Source: Pleodorina starrii (lineage: Eukaryota > Chlorophyta > Chlorophyceae > Chlamydomonadales > Volvocaceae). From it: a stretch of 64,000 nucleotides of DNA. The position numbers were made by a program, and so were the translations under genes. The notes beneath the pieces were generated by a model. It did no database searches, was not told the DNA's origin, and worked only from the letters and a program-made list of their open reading frames with translations. The stretch covers positions 2,004,001-2,068,000 of the forward strand of contig BRXU01000022.1 of assembly GCA_030267565.1 (NCBI GenBank). Reading direction: 5' to 3'. Positions 1 through 12,900 of this stretch are shown in pieces. Numbering within the stretch: position 1 is the stretch's first letter; each line of letters begins with the position of its first letter.

Positions 1-2766
1 AGGCTTCCACAGCACCCGGTTGCGCATGGACGGTTGGTCGTTGGTATAACGGACTAACGGTAGATGCAGTGCCGGGTGGGAGCGTTTGCTTCAACCGTAT
101 ACCGGTACTGCTAGAGCGCATGACGTCAAACACATATCTAGTAACCCATACACTGCAGATGTTGATGGTCCTGCGGGAAATGTCGCCAGAGGAAGGCCAC
201 GTTAGCATTAAGTTGCTCCTAGTGGTAAACCTCGGTCTGGTCCAGGCCGGGCGGCACTCGCTGGTTGCAGCTCCCGGATCGCTGTCAGGTACCGGACAGT
301 ATGCTGGCGCGCTGATTTCGTGGCAGGCAGGGGGCCCGTCGGTTCCTTGGGGGCCGCGCGGCTTCCACCCTGGTCGCGGGTCCAGGGTTTACCTCCCACC
401 GAGTTCGCTGGTTTCTGTCTGAGTGCTGCTGTGTTTCCTGGGCTGGCTGGCAAGGCTTTCCCCCCAGTTGCTTCCGGGGGCGCAGTGGCGCTACCCTCGG
501 GTCTGGAGCCCACGGCAACATCATCTTATCGGTAGTACTTACAGAGGTTAAGCTAGCCACAGCCGCAGCCAGGAGAGCGCGCCTGTGCCGTAAACGGTGC
601 GCAGCTCGCGCGCCTTAGAGCCGATGTTACGACATACGACGTAAACGGCTCGAAGTATCGCAAATCAACACCCACGGAAGCCAGCGACCTGCGTGGACAA
701 GTCTTTGCGTGCAAAGCTCCATCCGGGGGCGATATTCCTCCGCATACCTCTGCCTGGAAGCAATTGCAATGGAGCCAACGGAGTCTGGTAACGTCGGCGC
801 ATGCCGTACTCCGAGGTATTCGGTTGCAAAAAGGTGCAGCGGGGAGCTGGACGAGCAAGGCTCAGCCCGCACAGGCGTCTCAGGAGGGTGGGTGGGTGGG
901 CTTGGGTGATGATGGCGCGCGACCACCTTCCTGCGCACCATTTGATTGCTAAAGAAGGCCCAATCATCGCCCAAGTTCGTGGAAGCGTGTCCTGATCATG
1001 TGTAACAACGGTACAAGCCGTCGGTCATTAAGCCGCCCCTTGCTAAATTACGCCGGTGGGACGAGATGCAAACCGACTTTCCAATGATCCCCCCCTACAA
1101 ACGAACCATGGCACCCGCACCGAACGCGGACAATTCTCCGCCATACATCACAGGCTGTCATTGCCTACAGCCGTATGTTCGCGGCTTACACCGCGCCGCA
1201 AGTACATGGTCGTCGGTTACGGCGGGCATGACCCAGCAGACATCATAGCTTGCTGAGGGAAGACTACCGTACCGTATGTTGTAGCGGGCAGTTGTGTGTG
1301 AATGAAGCACACAGACTGGAGGTCAGTTTCGCTGAAGACTGGCGCATAGTCAAGGCGCTGCAAGCGAGGGCCATAGCGGACGCCGTGCGTCCAGGCCAGT
1401 CTCAGCAGCGACTTGCAAACTACATGCACAATCACAGCGAGGCGTTGCACCTACCCGGAAACAAGCTGGTGGCGTGGCGTGTTCCTCTGCAACCGCACAG
1501 AGGCATGCCTGACGGCGCGTATGATTGCTTGGCGTTACCGCCTGGCGTCGGGTGCGACGCTTAGGACACCCCGAACCGTGCTACTCTCGAAACGTGTTTG
1601 CTGAAAACACGCGAGCCCTGTAACGACCTCTGCTGGCCGCATACACTGCGAAGGTTGCCTGCGACCCACACCGCACACCCGTCTCCTGCCCATGCGACCA
1701 CCCCACTACATTACCCGGAGAGCTAGCGGCTTCACTCGTGATTGGGCTACGGGATATGCCAGGCCGGCGGGTGACGACTCATGGGTCGCGTTCCCGTTTC
1801 AGGACTGCTAATCAGCTGTTAGGCGCGGGAGCTACGAGCCCGTTGCCTACTGTGATGTCCAGCGCATCCAACGTATCCAAGGTTATCCCTGAATTTAATA
1901 CGGCGTTGTATTGGTTGCGCCAGCAGTCTTGGCGGGCAGCCTATCGGACAGGAAACCGCCGTCCGGCATCCGTACAGGCTTACCCACCTTACTAAGGAAG
2001 CGCCAGAATCAGAATCTCGTCCGGACGTCATGATAGGATTTCAACTCGCTGGTGGGTATATGTAGTAGCGGTTGGTCGTCTATGAAGTCCCGTGTCGCGA
2101 ACCTTGTAACAGCTTGCTTCCTAACTCTGGCCCGTGACTATCGCCTGTCCCGAGGCTCCAGCCCTTGCACTCGCTTTACTAAGCCAAAACTGTGGCACAT
2201 TGAGCTTCCAGATATTAGGTGGAGTGGAGGTCACACGTCAGAAGGCCGACAGGAAGGATGACTGATGCGTTACGCAGTACACAAAGTAAAACATTCCACC
2301 GACATGGGCACTTCATGTAACGAACGGTAAATAGACCGCACACAGCTGTAATTATACAGATGCGCGGGCCGCCTAGCTACATGGCCAACGAAACAAGCTT
2401 TCGGGAGTGAATTTGTAGAGTTTTCCAGAAGTTAGAGCATGTTTATGTATCTGATGTGTGCCACCAGCGTTAAGTCGCGTACAGGTTGCGGGTTACTTTA
2501 AGGAAAAGCTCCGTACAACTCTGCAAAGTTACAGCATCAATGCGTAGCCCGATGCAGTACTCCAGGCCCTTGAACAACACGATTTTCATTACCGCTTAGT
2601 TGTTAGGGCAGGCGCGCTTATTGGCTGATCCACGCGGTTGCGTTACACAGTCCTTCAGCGAAGGGGCACGCAATAGAAGGCACAGCTGTACTGTATCAAG
2701 TATGCCATGCAACGGCGTAAAAATTGATACTATATGGGCCACTAAACGGAGGAGTTAGAAAGGCCC
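1..2766. other. Lower-GC region, no supported gene
   Basis: Base composition is visibly closer to 50% GC than the rest of the window. Open frames are short and mostly look random. Two are the least random: a frame from the ATG at 120 to a possible donor at 289 (CAG|GTACCGG), reading as a plausible helical exon rich in Leu/Met, and an open frame 1250-1564 (+) that starts without ATG. Neither has supporting splice partners. The last part (about 2600-2766) is probably the 5' flank of the downstream gene. No tRNA, terminal repeat or transposase motif was seen. Confidence 0.4.
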
Positions 2767-5700
2767 ATGGCGACAACAGCACCAACATCGGCAAACGCGT
2801 TCGAAGTCAACTTCACATCACAAGAAGCGCATGCGGGTCAACAGCTAAATGATACGGCATCTTTGGGGATGCCGGCTCGCCCCGGCGTGGAAACGCTGTT
2901 ATCGGAGGACTCGATTGGGGCTGTCCTGTGGCCAGTTGAAGCCAACCCTAACGTCCCGGAAGTACCAGACGTCCCCGATGACGCTGTTATCGTCGTTGAG
3001 CACCCAGATGGTTCCGCGGATGTCGGCATTGACGTCACCCGGCTTCCAAAGCAGCCTGAGCACAGGCATGGGCAGCGGCGTTCACAGCTCGCTCTGGAAA
3101 TACTGGAGGCTGAGGCGGCAGGTGCGCAGCTGGAACCCGGATGCTCAGGACCAGGGAACGACGGGTTTCACAACTGAACCTGCCGAAAAAGGGTATCAGC
3201 GCTATGGCTGGCGTCGCCAAACCCGAGCGCCTTGGTGGCGCCCGCTCTGATTCCCCTGCTTCCCGCGTGCAGCCTCCGAGGCCATGCGCCAGCAGCAGGC
3301 GCTGATATTCCGGACCACCGTCCTCCGGAGGCGCCGCATCCTCTTCATGGTCTTGCTGGGTGGGTGTAGCCGGGGGCAGCCGCCGCTGCGCTCACAGATG
3401 GCAAGCGGGGGGGAGAGGGCAGGATGTGGAAGTGGGGACTGGGAAGGGAGCACGGCGGGCTCATACGCGAACACATGACTTCCACGGGGCATGTCGCCTG
3501 CTGCTGGTCGGCGCCGTTATGAACCGCTATTATGAATTGGGTTGGTCCCAGTCGGGGGGGGGGCTACAACCGCCGGCATTGGCCGCAAAGATCCTTGACT
3601 GCCCCCTTGCGCCCTCGGCCGAAGCAGAGGCCGGGGAGTGTCGGTCCCCACCGCGCTCTCGACTTTGCCAACCTGCTTGTTACCCTTCTCGGGTGTACCG
3701 CCATTCAGCCTGCGGCGTGCCCCCCCCCCCTCCCCCCGCTGCTCTCGCTGTCGGCGAACCCGCAACCCGCATTCGCAACCCGCCCAGCCCACCTGTCCCC
3801 GTCCTTTGCCGCTTGGGCCCGCCTGCGCGGGCTCATCGGGTCTCAGTCCACGTCCACGTCTCTCCTCATCTCGCCCCACCTGACTGCTTCTTCTGTGCAG
3901 GTTGCGACGCGGCTTTCTTCGGCTCCTGCCTGCTGTACCAGCTGCTGACGGGGGGGCTCAGCAGGATGCGGCGCAAGGGCCTCACGGTCAGGTCCAAGTC
4001 GGGATGGCAGTGGTGGCTGGACCCCAGAGGTAGGTGGGGCGGGGGGGGGGCGGGCTTCCGGGGCGGGCTTCTGGGATGGCTTGGCGGGCCGGGGGCCGCA
4101 GTGGTCCCGCGCCACGTGATCCCGAAAGAGGCCCCAGCAAGCCAAGCAGGGGGCCAAGTAAGGGAAAGGCTGAAGGAGGAGGAAACGAATAAGAGCCGGC
4201 GGCAGGTGGAGGCTTGGGCCGGTACGGGGTTGGTATAGGAGGTGATTCGTAAATAGTACTTGGGTAGGATGATACCGTATGGTTGGTCATGCGCGGTGTC
4301 ATTTCCTCTGTTGTGTACCGTAATGTGCCCGCCCACCAAGCGGCAGCGGCAGCGGCCCCCTGCCCGCACTACCCGCCCCGCCCGTGCCGCCCGCATCGCA
4401 CTCCTCTCGAGGCGCTTTAACCCTTCCCATTGCTCCCCTGCACCTCCCTCCCCCTGTATTACTGGGTCCGTGGGCCAACGTCGACCCCTCCGCCTCCCTC
4501 TCCCCATCCTCCGCCCGCTCTTCCTCCTCCTCCTCCACCTCGGGATTTACTTTGCTGTGGCTCGCAATCTGTTACCTGCTTGGCCCGGTCGCCCGGCCGC
4601 GGTAGCCGCCTGCTCGTCCCGCCCACCACCTTCCCAACCTCACCCCCCCTCCTCCCCTCCCCCCCCCGCCTCATCCACCTTCACAGAACTGACGCTGGAG
4701 GAGATGTCCCTGAGCCTCATTGTGGACATCGTGGGGTGTGCGGGTGGGTGGGTGGGTGGGTGCGGGTGGGTGGGTGGGTGCGGGTGGGTGGGTGGGTGCG
4801 GGTGGGTGGGTGCGGGTGGGTGCGGGTGGGTGGGTGGGTGCGGGTGGGTGGGTGGGTGCGGGTGGGTGGGTGCGGGTGGGTGCGGGTGGGTGGGTGCGGG
4901 TGGGTGGGTGGGTGGGTGTGGGTCGGTGGGTGGGTGGGTGTGGGTCGGTGGGTGGGTGGGTGTGGGTCGGTGGGTGGGTGGGTGTGGGTCGGTGGGTGGG
5001 TGGGTGTGGGTCGGTGGGTGGGTGGGTGTGGGTCGGTGGGTGGGTGGGTGTGGGTCGGTGGGTGGGTCCCCCTGTGCGGCCAATGTGTGGTGCCCTAACG
5101 CACACTGACTGACCAGAGGTGCAACCCCCTCCGGCCGTCGCTTCGGGTACGGGTACGGGTCGGCAGCTGATCGAGAGTCTGAACCTGAACGTTGACTGAC
5201 TGCCCCCCGGTGCCCGCTCACCTCCCTCTCCCCTTCCTCCTGTCCGGCCGCCCTCCCCCTTGCCCACCCCCCTCTCCCCCCCCCGCAGCTGGCCTTCATG
5301 ACAAGACGTACCTTCTGGGTCTGTTCATGATCCTTCAGACCATAGGCACCGTGCTGGTCAGTCTGAGGGGCTTCTCGCTGTTCCTGCTGATGAGGGTGGC
5401 GGAGCTGACACTGGCGGCGGCGCTGAGATCAGCAGTGTTCAGATACCTGGTGAGGGGGCGGGGTGGGGGGGGAGGGGGGATGACATCGATCCCCACTTGG
5501 CACCCGTGATAACAGGCGCGCTAGCCGGGTAGCCGGTGGAAGGAATACCTCAGCGCCGGAGACACGCCGGGGAGGAGGGAGAGAGGGAAAGAGGGGGAAA
5601 GGGCGAGCGACGGCGGGTCAAGCCAGTCCTGGGTTGGATTGCTGGGTGCCAGGTGGCGGTTCACCCTCGCAGAGGGGAATGGAGTTCCGTAGCTGGTGCG

Positions 5701-6726
5701 CCTCTGCTGCATGCGGCAGCGGTGCGCGTCGTCCGCCTCCCTCGCGCCGCCTCTCCGCCTTCCCGCCCGGGTGCACCCACCACCGCAACCCAACACCGCA
5801 CCCCGCCTGGTGTGATACGGCCTCTGCCGACAGCCACAGCCACAGCGACAGCGACAGCGAGCCCCACGGCTTCCTTTGCCGCCCCGCTCGGCCCCGCGAA
5901 CAGGCATTATAGGCTGGGCTAGGTCACTACTGATTATTAGCCGGGCCGCGTTCAGTCTTATTGCCATGTGTCGTGATCAGGGGGTCCCCCCTCCCTCCCC
6001 TCCCTCCCTCCCCCCTCCAGACCCTGCTGCTACCCGAGGGCGATGCGGCCCAGCTGGAGAGCATGTTCATCGGCGTGTGGTCGTACATCATCACCATGAC
6101 GGGATTCTGCGGAGTGCTGTGTGGCAGGGACGGAGCCAGTCCCAACCTCAGCAACCGGCCGCGGGCCCGGACCGCGGGCCAGGAGGGCTCGCTCGGGGGG
6201 CCCGCCGAGGTCGGGGCGCAGCAGCAGCGGCAGCAGCAGCCGAGGGCGGCAGCGGACAGCGGTGTTGGTGCAGCCGCCTCTCAACCGGCACTCCTGTCAG
6301 CAGCTGCAGCCGCAGCAACGGTCGCAGCAGCGGCGCAGCCTCCATTCCCGCCACCCCAACTCCAGCTTCCGCCCGATCTACCGGCTGCAGGGACCGGACC
6401 GGGGGCAGGGCTGCGTGGCGGCGCCGTACTACCGCTGGGGGTGATGACCGCCGGGCTCAATTCCGAGGCCGCACGCGTCAGCCTGGCTGCGGCAGCGGCG
6501 ATACACGGGGGTTCCCTGGTGACGGGTGCGGCGATGGGACCGGGGGCGCTGGCAGTGGCGCCCAGGGCGGCGATAGGGGCGGCCGGCGCTTCTGGTGGGG
6601 GTGCGTCCAGTGCCCTGGCAGCTGCTGCTGCTGCCCCCGTGTCGCTGACTGCGCAGCAGCTGAGGCGGCTGCAGCAGCAGCTGTTGCTCGTCCAGTACCG
6701 CCAGCGCCTGCGCCAGTTCCAGATGC

Positions 6727-6781
<55 letters not shown>

Positions 6782-9700
6782 GCAGTCGCAGTCGCAGTCG
6801 CCGCAGGTGCAGGAGCTACAGACACAGATAGCGCAGCTGCAGCAGCAATTGAGGCGCCTCCAACAGCAACCGCAGCAGCAGGGGGGGCAGCAGCAGCACC
6901 AGCAGCAGGCGGCAGCGCACACAGGCAGCACACAGGCAGCAGCAGCCGGATCAACGCACCCGGAAGAAACGCCGGCTGCCGTCAACACACCCTCGCCTCG
7001 GGGCTCGCTGACCTCCTGGGCCCAGCAGCAGCCAAAGCAGCAGCAGTGGGCGCAGGATCCGGCGTCGGTGGCAGCAGCGTCGCAGCTTGGGGGGCCGGGG
7101 CCGCCCCCACAGCCGCAGAGCCTGTGGGGTCGGTCACTCTCTCAGCTGCAGATCGTGCGGCGAGCCGTGTTCCAACGGCTCAGCTCCTCGCGCCTGCACC
7201 ACCTCAGCACCAGCAGCAGGCGGGGACTGGTCCCGGGGGGGTCGGTCAGCTCCCCAGGTGTGCAACCGGGGGGGGAGGGTGGGGCTCAGAAGGGGAGGAG
7301 CCGGGAGGAGGCCGCTGCGGGGGAGAACGAGGACGCGAGCTGCATACCGTAGAGCGGGGCGGCGGAGGATGGGCGGGCGAAGGGAGGGCGGGAGCCACTG
7401 GCCGCGCTCGCTTGCCGTCGCCTGACGCAGCGGCTGTTCTCCGGGATGCTGCCCGGGCAGCAGTTCCGATCCACGGCCCCCGCGTTGCATTACGAGGGCC
7501 CTCTCTGTACGTGCGACCGTGAGCACGTGCACCTGCCCCACTGTGCATTGGCCCCATTGCCGTATCTTTCGCAACAAACGATCTCCCACACCCCACCCCA
7601 CCACACCCCACCACGGTGCTCCAGAGCAGCCCCTCTCGTGTCCTCAAACGCCACTGCACTTCATCATCGGCGGCAAGCCACAGTCCTCTTCCGCCACCCA
7701 CCCCCACAAACGTCCCTCCGCCGCTTGTCCCCTCGCGGCAGGTCTCGCTCCCCGTCTCAGCCTCAGCCATCCGTGCCAATTGGACATGGGCCCGAGCGGG
7801 GAGCCCCCGCCCCCGCCGCAACCGCTGCCGGCCCCAGCTGCTTCCCCTCCCTCCTTCACCTCCACCTCACGACCCACCTCATCGGCGGTGCTCCCCCAGC
7901 CGCTGGGGCCGCAGCCACAGCCGCAGCCGCTCGGCCATCTCAGTCCGCACCCCCACCCGCACCCGCAGCGCCACCTCGTGCAGGAACCCGAACGCGGGCG
8001 CGAGTGCGAGCAGTCGCAGCAGCAGCCGCAGCAGCAGCCGCAGCCGCAGCAGCAGCCGCAGCAGTCGCGGCCGCAGCAGCAGCCGCAGCAGTCGCGGCCT
8101 CAGCAGCAGCCGCAGCAGTCGCGGCCGCAGCAGCAGCCGCAGCAGTCGCGGCCGCAGCAGCAGCCGCAGCAGTCGCGGCCGCAGCAGCCGCAGCAGTCGC
8201 GGCCGCACTCCCGGCAGCTGGTCCTGGGCAGCATCGTTTATCCAGGCGTCATGGACAACCCGGTGTACGGCAACGGCTGCGGCAGCGATGTTGGTGTTCC
8301 GCTCCCTTCGCCCGAGACCCTCCAGGGAGGGCGCCGCAACGGCTCCGCCGGCACAGCGGCGACGGCGACCTCGACCGCGGCTGCCCTGGCGGCTTCAGCT
8401 CCGGGTGGGGGCCCCGGGGGCAGCGGGCCCGCAGGATGGAGCAACACGGCACCAGCAGGGGGGCGCGAGCGGGCTGCGGGGGGGAACAATGCGGCAGGGG
8501 CGCCGCCGCCACTGCCACTGCCGCCGCAGCAGGTGCAGCAGCAGGAGGAGCCGGACGGACAGGTGGATCTGCACCAGCGGCTGCAACAGCTCCTGCGCCA
8601 AAACGAGGCGCTGCTGTCCCGGCAGCTGCTACAGGCGCAGGGCCAGCGACCGGCCGCTGCCGGAGCTGAAGATGCTGGCAGGTCGGCCAGCGGCAGCGGC
8701 GGAACGGGGCCGGGTCCCGCCGGTATGGCAGAGCTCCGTGTGGGTCCGGGTCCGGGCTGTTCGTCCATGTCCAGCCCCTCCGTGGTGTTGGCCTCCATCC
8801 AGGCGGCGGTGTTGGAGACGCAGCACCTGATGGAGCAGCTGAGAGCGCTGTCATCACCGCAATCGCAATACGCGAACACGCAGCCGCACTCGCGTGCACC
8901 ACCACCGGCACCAGCAGCAGCTGACGGAACGACATCGGCGGACTCATCCGCCGTGAGCGAGGGCGCGGCCGCGGCAGCGCGTGCGGCGTCATCGTCGTTC
9001 AACTACACCCCAAGCCGGCGGCGATCCTTTGCAGCGGCCGGGCGAGCCGAGGCGGCGGCGGCCCCCGAGTCGACGTCGGCGGCCAGCGAACCCCGACCCT
9101 CGGCACCGGCCCAGCAGTGGTTGGCGGCTGGGGCCTGTGGCAGCCCGGCTGCCTGTGCGAGCAGGGGGGCCGCACCACTGGTGATGCACGCCGCGGGGCC
9201 CCACGCGGCCGCAGCGCCGCTGGGCCCTGACACACACACGTCCGGCGGGGAAGCGGCGAAGGCCACAGCGGGCCCCGGTGCCGCCTGGGCGCAGCACGGG
9301 GGAACTGAGGAGGCGTCAGTTGTCGCCGCCCCAGCTCCGGCCTCGGCCCCAGGTCGTACTGCCCGGGGCTCTCCCGCTGCCCCCCGGCTGCTGCTGGCCT
9401 CCCACCCCATCCGGTTCTCGGGGGACGCTGCGGCGGATGAATGGATCGCGGGCAGCGCCGCCGCCTGCATGCGGAGCGGATCGTTGCAGCGGGAGGCCGC
9501 TGAGGGCGGCGGTGGTGCCGGCGAGTACGCTGGGACGAGGAGAGGCGGGGGAGAGGCAGCAGTGGGGGCCACGGGCGGCGGCGTTGCCGGTGCGGATGTC
9601 AGGATGGGTCGGGGGGCGGTGGAGCCCCGGACGCGGCCGGGTCCTGGCGCCAAGCAGCCGGCCCCGCTACCGGGTCAGCACCGGCCACAAGCTCCGGCCG

Positions 9701-9996
9701 CCATCACTGCGCCGCTTCAGAACCCGCACCGCCACCACCAACCGCACCCGCACCCGCACCCTCAGCAGCAGCCCGAGCGGCCGCCGCCGCCACCGCCACT
9801 GCAGCAAGCAGCAGCAGCAGGAGCAGGCCGCCACCGGTTGTCAACCACGGAGTCCCGATGGCTGCATGCATCCGGGGAGGGTGGCTCCGCGAGGGGGCCC
9901 AGCAGGACAGGGGCGCCGGGGTCACGTGGAGGCGCGGGGCTGCTGCACACGGGTCTTGTGGATGTGATTGAGCAGCTGTCGCCGGGCCGCAGGTAG
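2767..9996 (+). CDS. Unknown membrane protein with very long Gln/Ala-rich C-terminal tail (7 exons)
   Basis: Exons joined by splice sites and matching phase: 2767-3121, 3273-3359, 3901-4029, 4687-4737, 5289-5449, 6021-7257, 7742-9996. Total 4,275 nt, 1,424 residues plus stop. The ATG at 2767 is the first one after an in-frame TAA (2743) and has a good context (GGCCCATGG). An acidic N-terminus (about 1-118) is followed by a basic stretch and hydrophobic segments near residues 141-162 (after RRRR), 215-242 and 275-296. The remaining roughly 1,120 residues are low-complexity: poly-Gln, Ala, Pro/Gln 9-mer repeats and a coiled-coil-like LRRLQQQL region. I do not recognise the family. A TMTGFCG segment faintly resembles a K-channel pore, but a pore cannot be supported. 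The donor of exon 4 is ambiguous because it runs straight into a GGGT array. Exons 1-3 and 5-7 have clear sites. Confidence 0.6.
4738..5067 (+). repeat. GGGTGGGT minisatellite in intron 4
   Basis: G-rich tandem repeat beginning at the 5' splice site of the intron. The first half has a GGGTGGGTGCGGGTGG pattern. The second half (about 4916-5067) is a regular 22-bp unit built on TGTGGGTCGGTGGGTGGG. The G-rich strand is the coding strand, so the pre-mRNA could form RNA G-quadruplexes. The 22-bp unit is not a multiple of three and all frames stay open, so the long open frames over it are not coding. Confidence 0.95.
6729..6780 (+). repeat. CAG trinucleotide run (poly-Gln, coding)
   Basis: Uninterrupted CAG run inside exon 6 of the membrane-protein gene, encoding about 17 glutamines within a Gln-rich coiled-coil-like stretch. 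Likely length-variable between strains. Confidence 0.9.
8040..8205 (+). repeat. 27-bp coding repeat (QQQPQQSRP)
   Basis: About five in-frame copies of a 27-bp unit encoding QQQPQQSRP, plus a 24-bp shortened copy, in the last exon of the membrane-protein gene. The unit is a multiple of three, so expansion or contraction keeps the frame, which supports this frame being the translated one. Confidence 0.85.
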
Positions 9997-12900
9997 CCGC
10001 ACGGTCGGGGCCGCCTGTGGGGCCGAAGAAGCTCAGGAATCCCCATTGGCATAGGCTTCGTGGTCAGCCAGCGAGGCCGTGGAGGGAACGTATGTATTGT
10101 GTCTTGGCTGTCTAGGTAGCGGACGTACTGTGCTTTGCTTGGTATGTGCGTTGGGTTGCGTGTTTGTCAGTGTTGGGTCAGTTGTTGGGTGCACGTGCTA
10201 CTTGTACGTGTGCTTGTACGTGTGCTATGCGCAACGTGTGTTGGTGTCTTTTCGTAGAGGAAAGCCGCGCAACAGCGAGGGAGCATTGCGAAGCCACCCG
10301 GATGCGATGCTCTAATTCACACCAAGCAGTTGCCGTACACATAAATATGTTGATTGCTGAGTTGATGAAGCGCGTACCGGTTGTGAGCACCTGCGTGCAC
10401 CTTCATGTGGATACGGTGCATGCATGTGCGCCTGCCTGCTTGCGTGTGCGCGCATACACCTGCGCCTGCTTGCACATGTGCGCGCATGTGTGCGTGTGTT
10501 GAGGAAGGACGGCGCTTGCGCTTCGCTGCGCTGCGCTGCATTCCTGCCCTCACGGCCGCGTGTGTAGCTGCGTGTGTTGTCGCTCTGCAAAGATGGGCCC
10601 CACACCGCTCGGGGCTGTGCTTCATTATACCGGTCTTCTGGCCCCCCCCCCACCATCCGAATAATCAACCTTATTTTTGATCCTGCGGACCCATGAGCAA
10701 CCTGCCCACAAAGGCGCTCGCCACCCGGTACCGCGGCATATACGGTACATGTATCCCCGACTGCGCCGCGCACCACGCGTGCAAGTCATTTCGTTTGCTG
10801 GACTGTGTGGCACTACAGAGGTGCGTTCGTTCGTTGGTTTCGTTCTTTTCAGAAGAGCTGTGTTTCCTTAACTTGGGGTTTTGCTCGCATGCTAATTAAG
10901 CGCCGAGGGCAGGGTGTGCGCTGCTGTGGTCAACGCCCCGACCACGTGGTTTGACCCTGGTCCCTTCCCTGGATGGGACTCTGCCGTGCACGGCCACCGC
11001 CTGCGGCAGGGACCAACGCCCCACACCACCGATCTGACACCGCGGACCTATCTATCTATACCGGTATATCTATCTACCTACTTATGTATCTGAGTAGACA
11101 GAACAGCGTGTTGTGTGGACTTGCCTAACGGACTGTATCAGAGGGGCCCTCTGAGCGACTGGAGAGAGTGTTATTGTTGGAGGAGAGCCCGTGTCTTCGG
11201 TCAAACCGTGAAGCGAGTGTGTGGGCGGCGTGGTTTGTTTGGTGAGCTGCCGACAGCAGCAATTCGCGGCTTCGTGGGTGGGTGAAGCAGGTATGGGGAG
11301 GGGTGCTCCAGGTCCGATACCGTAAGCTCCGTAACGCAGCAAGGCAAGGCAGGGGCCGCGCCCCCGGGGGGGTGGACGGAGCCGCTGGACACAAGTCGGG
11401 ATCGATGGGCTCTCGGTGTGTACGGTGTGTATGTCTGATGCGGGCACCAGCAGGATGATCTACCGGCAGCAGGATTACTCTCATAACCAGATGACGACTG
11501 TTCATCCATGGGCGTGTTTGTTCGTACCGATACCGATACCGTACTGGTTCGCGGCTTGACGATGAAGGAAACTGTACTGTGTATGATGGTGCGGTGACTG
11601 AGGGCGGGCGGGGTGGAGTGACCGGAGGTGCCTGGCAGTTTCTGCCATAGCAGAGACGACCAGTTATTGAGGGAGGGGCGGGGAGGGGGTAACCACGGGT
11701 GTTTCGCAGCTGGGGACGATCGAGTGCAGTGCCATGGTTCCGTCTTCCGTGCCTGCCTGCCTGTCTGCCTGCCTGCGTAGGGGAATCCGGATTGAGAATG
11801 TGGGAGAGGAGTGCATATGTGCGTGTGGCGTTAAATGAACCGCCTTACTCGCTTACAGTGGAGACCCAAACCACTGGCCAAGGGGACCACCAGTGCACAC
11901 CGCACCTGATGACCATGATGACGATGACACTGTCGGGGCCGGAGCCCCAAGTGGGCACTAGGGGGCACTTGAGGCGCATCGGGCAGAACGAACGAGCAAC
12001 CAGAGCCGCTCCCCGGCACCCCGGGCCGGCACGGGTTGGTCGACAAGGGTTGAAATGGCCACCGAAGACTCAGCCGCCCTGTTCGGCAACCGTATTAGTC
12101 ACGCACCCAGGACACGCACCCACGACCCACGACCCAGGACACGCAGCCCGATCCCCACAAGGGAACTCGGAGCCTTGACCGGCCACCAAGGGGGCATCAA
12201 AACGATATCAAGGGGCACTTAAAACAAGTCCATGCCTTCACGTCTGGGCAGCTACATCTCCTGCGCCACCTCCCAAACCCCACACCACCATCCACAGGAA
12301 CCGGACACCTCTCACGTGGTCCCGTGCACGACGCAGGAGGGAGGACATTGACGCTTCTTCTTCATCTTCTTCTTCTGTTGTCCATTCGAATGCGGACCAT
12401 TGTGCGTATGTAAGTCGGCGGCGGCGGCAGCGGCATTGTCCGACGGAGGAGGGTCTGATGACCCCGCCCGCCATACCGGTATGACAGGCCGCCGCGCACC
12501 GTCGCTGTGGAGTGCGGCGAAGGAAAGGGGGTAGGGGACGAGCCGCCTTCCTTCGCCACACACAGCCCACTGTAACCACATACACATATAGCCTTCCCAG
12601 AGTCCGGCAGCCCGACCTCGCTCGCCAGCTTCTGGCTGGAGGAGTCAGCGGCCCCCGACCGCTGTCGCAACCACCAGGCACCCGCACCCACCGCCGAGGT
12701 CGGGAACCGACGGCAAAAATTCACCGAGGCCAAAAATGTAGGCCACAACATGAATTTACAATTCAAACGAAAGGACATGAATATGCAATATCGTGAGCCT
12801 ACAATGCCCTGCGAATTTGTCGTACTGCAACGAGCGCAGTGTGCTGAGCCGTCCAGCCGAGCCGAATACCGTACACAGCGTCAGTGCAGTACAGTGCGCG

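Noticed and set aside
3901..5449. Polycystin/TRP-type channel or ABC-transporter membrane domain
   Set aside because: The hydrophobic exons vaguely resemble both, but no pore, ATP-binding or signature motif follows. The next exon goes directly into the Gln-rich tail.
6021..6125. Potassium-channel pore in the TMTGFCG stretch
   Set aside because: The canonical TVGYG signature and a clear six-helix layout are absent. The resemblance is too short.
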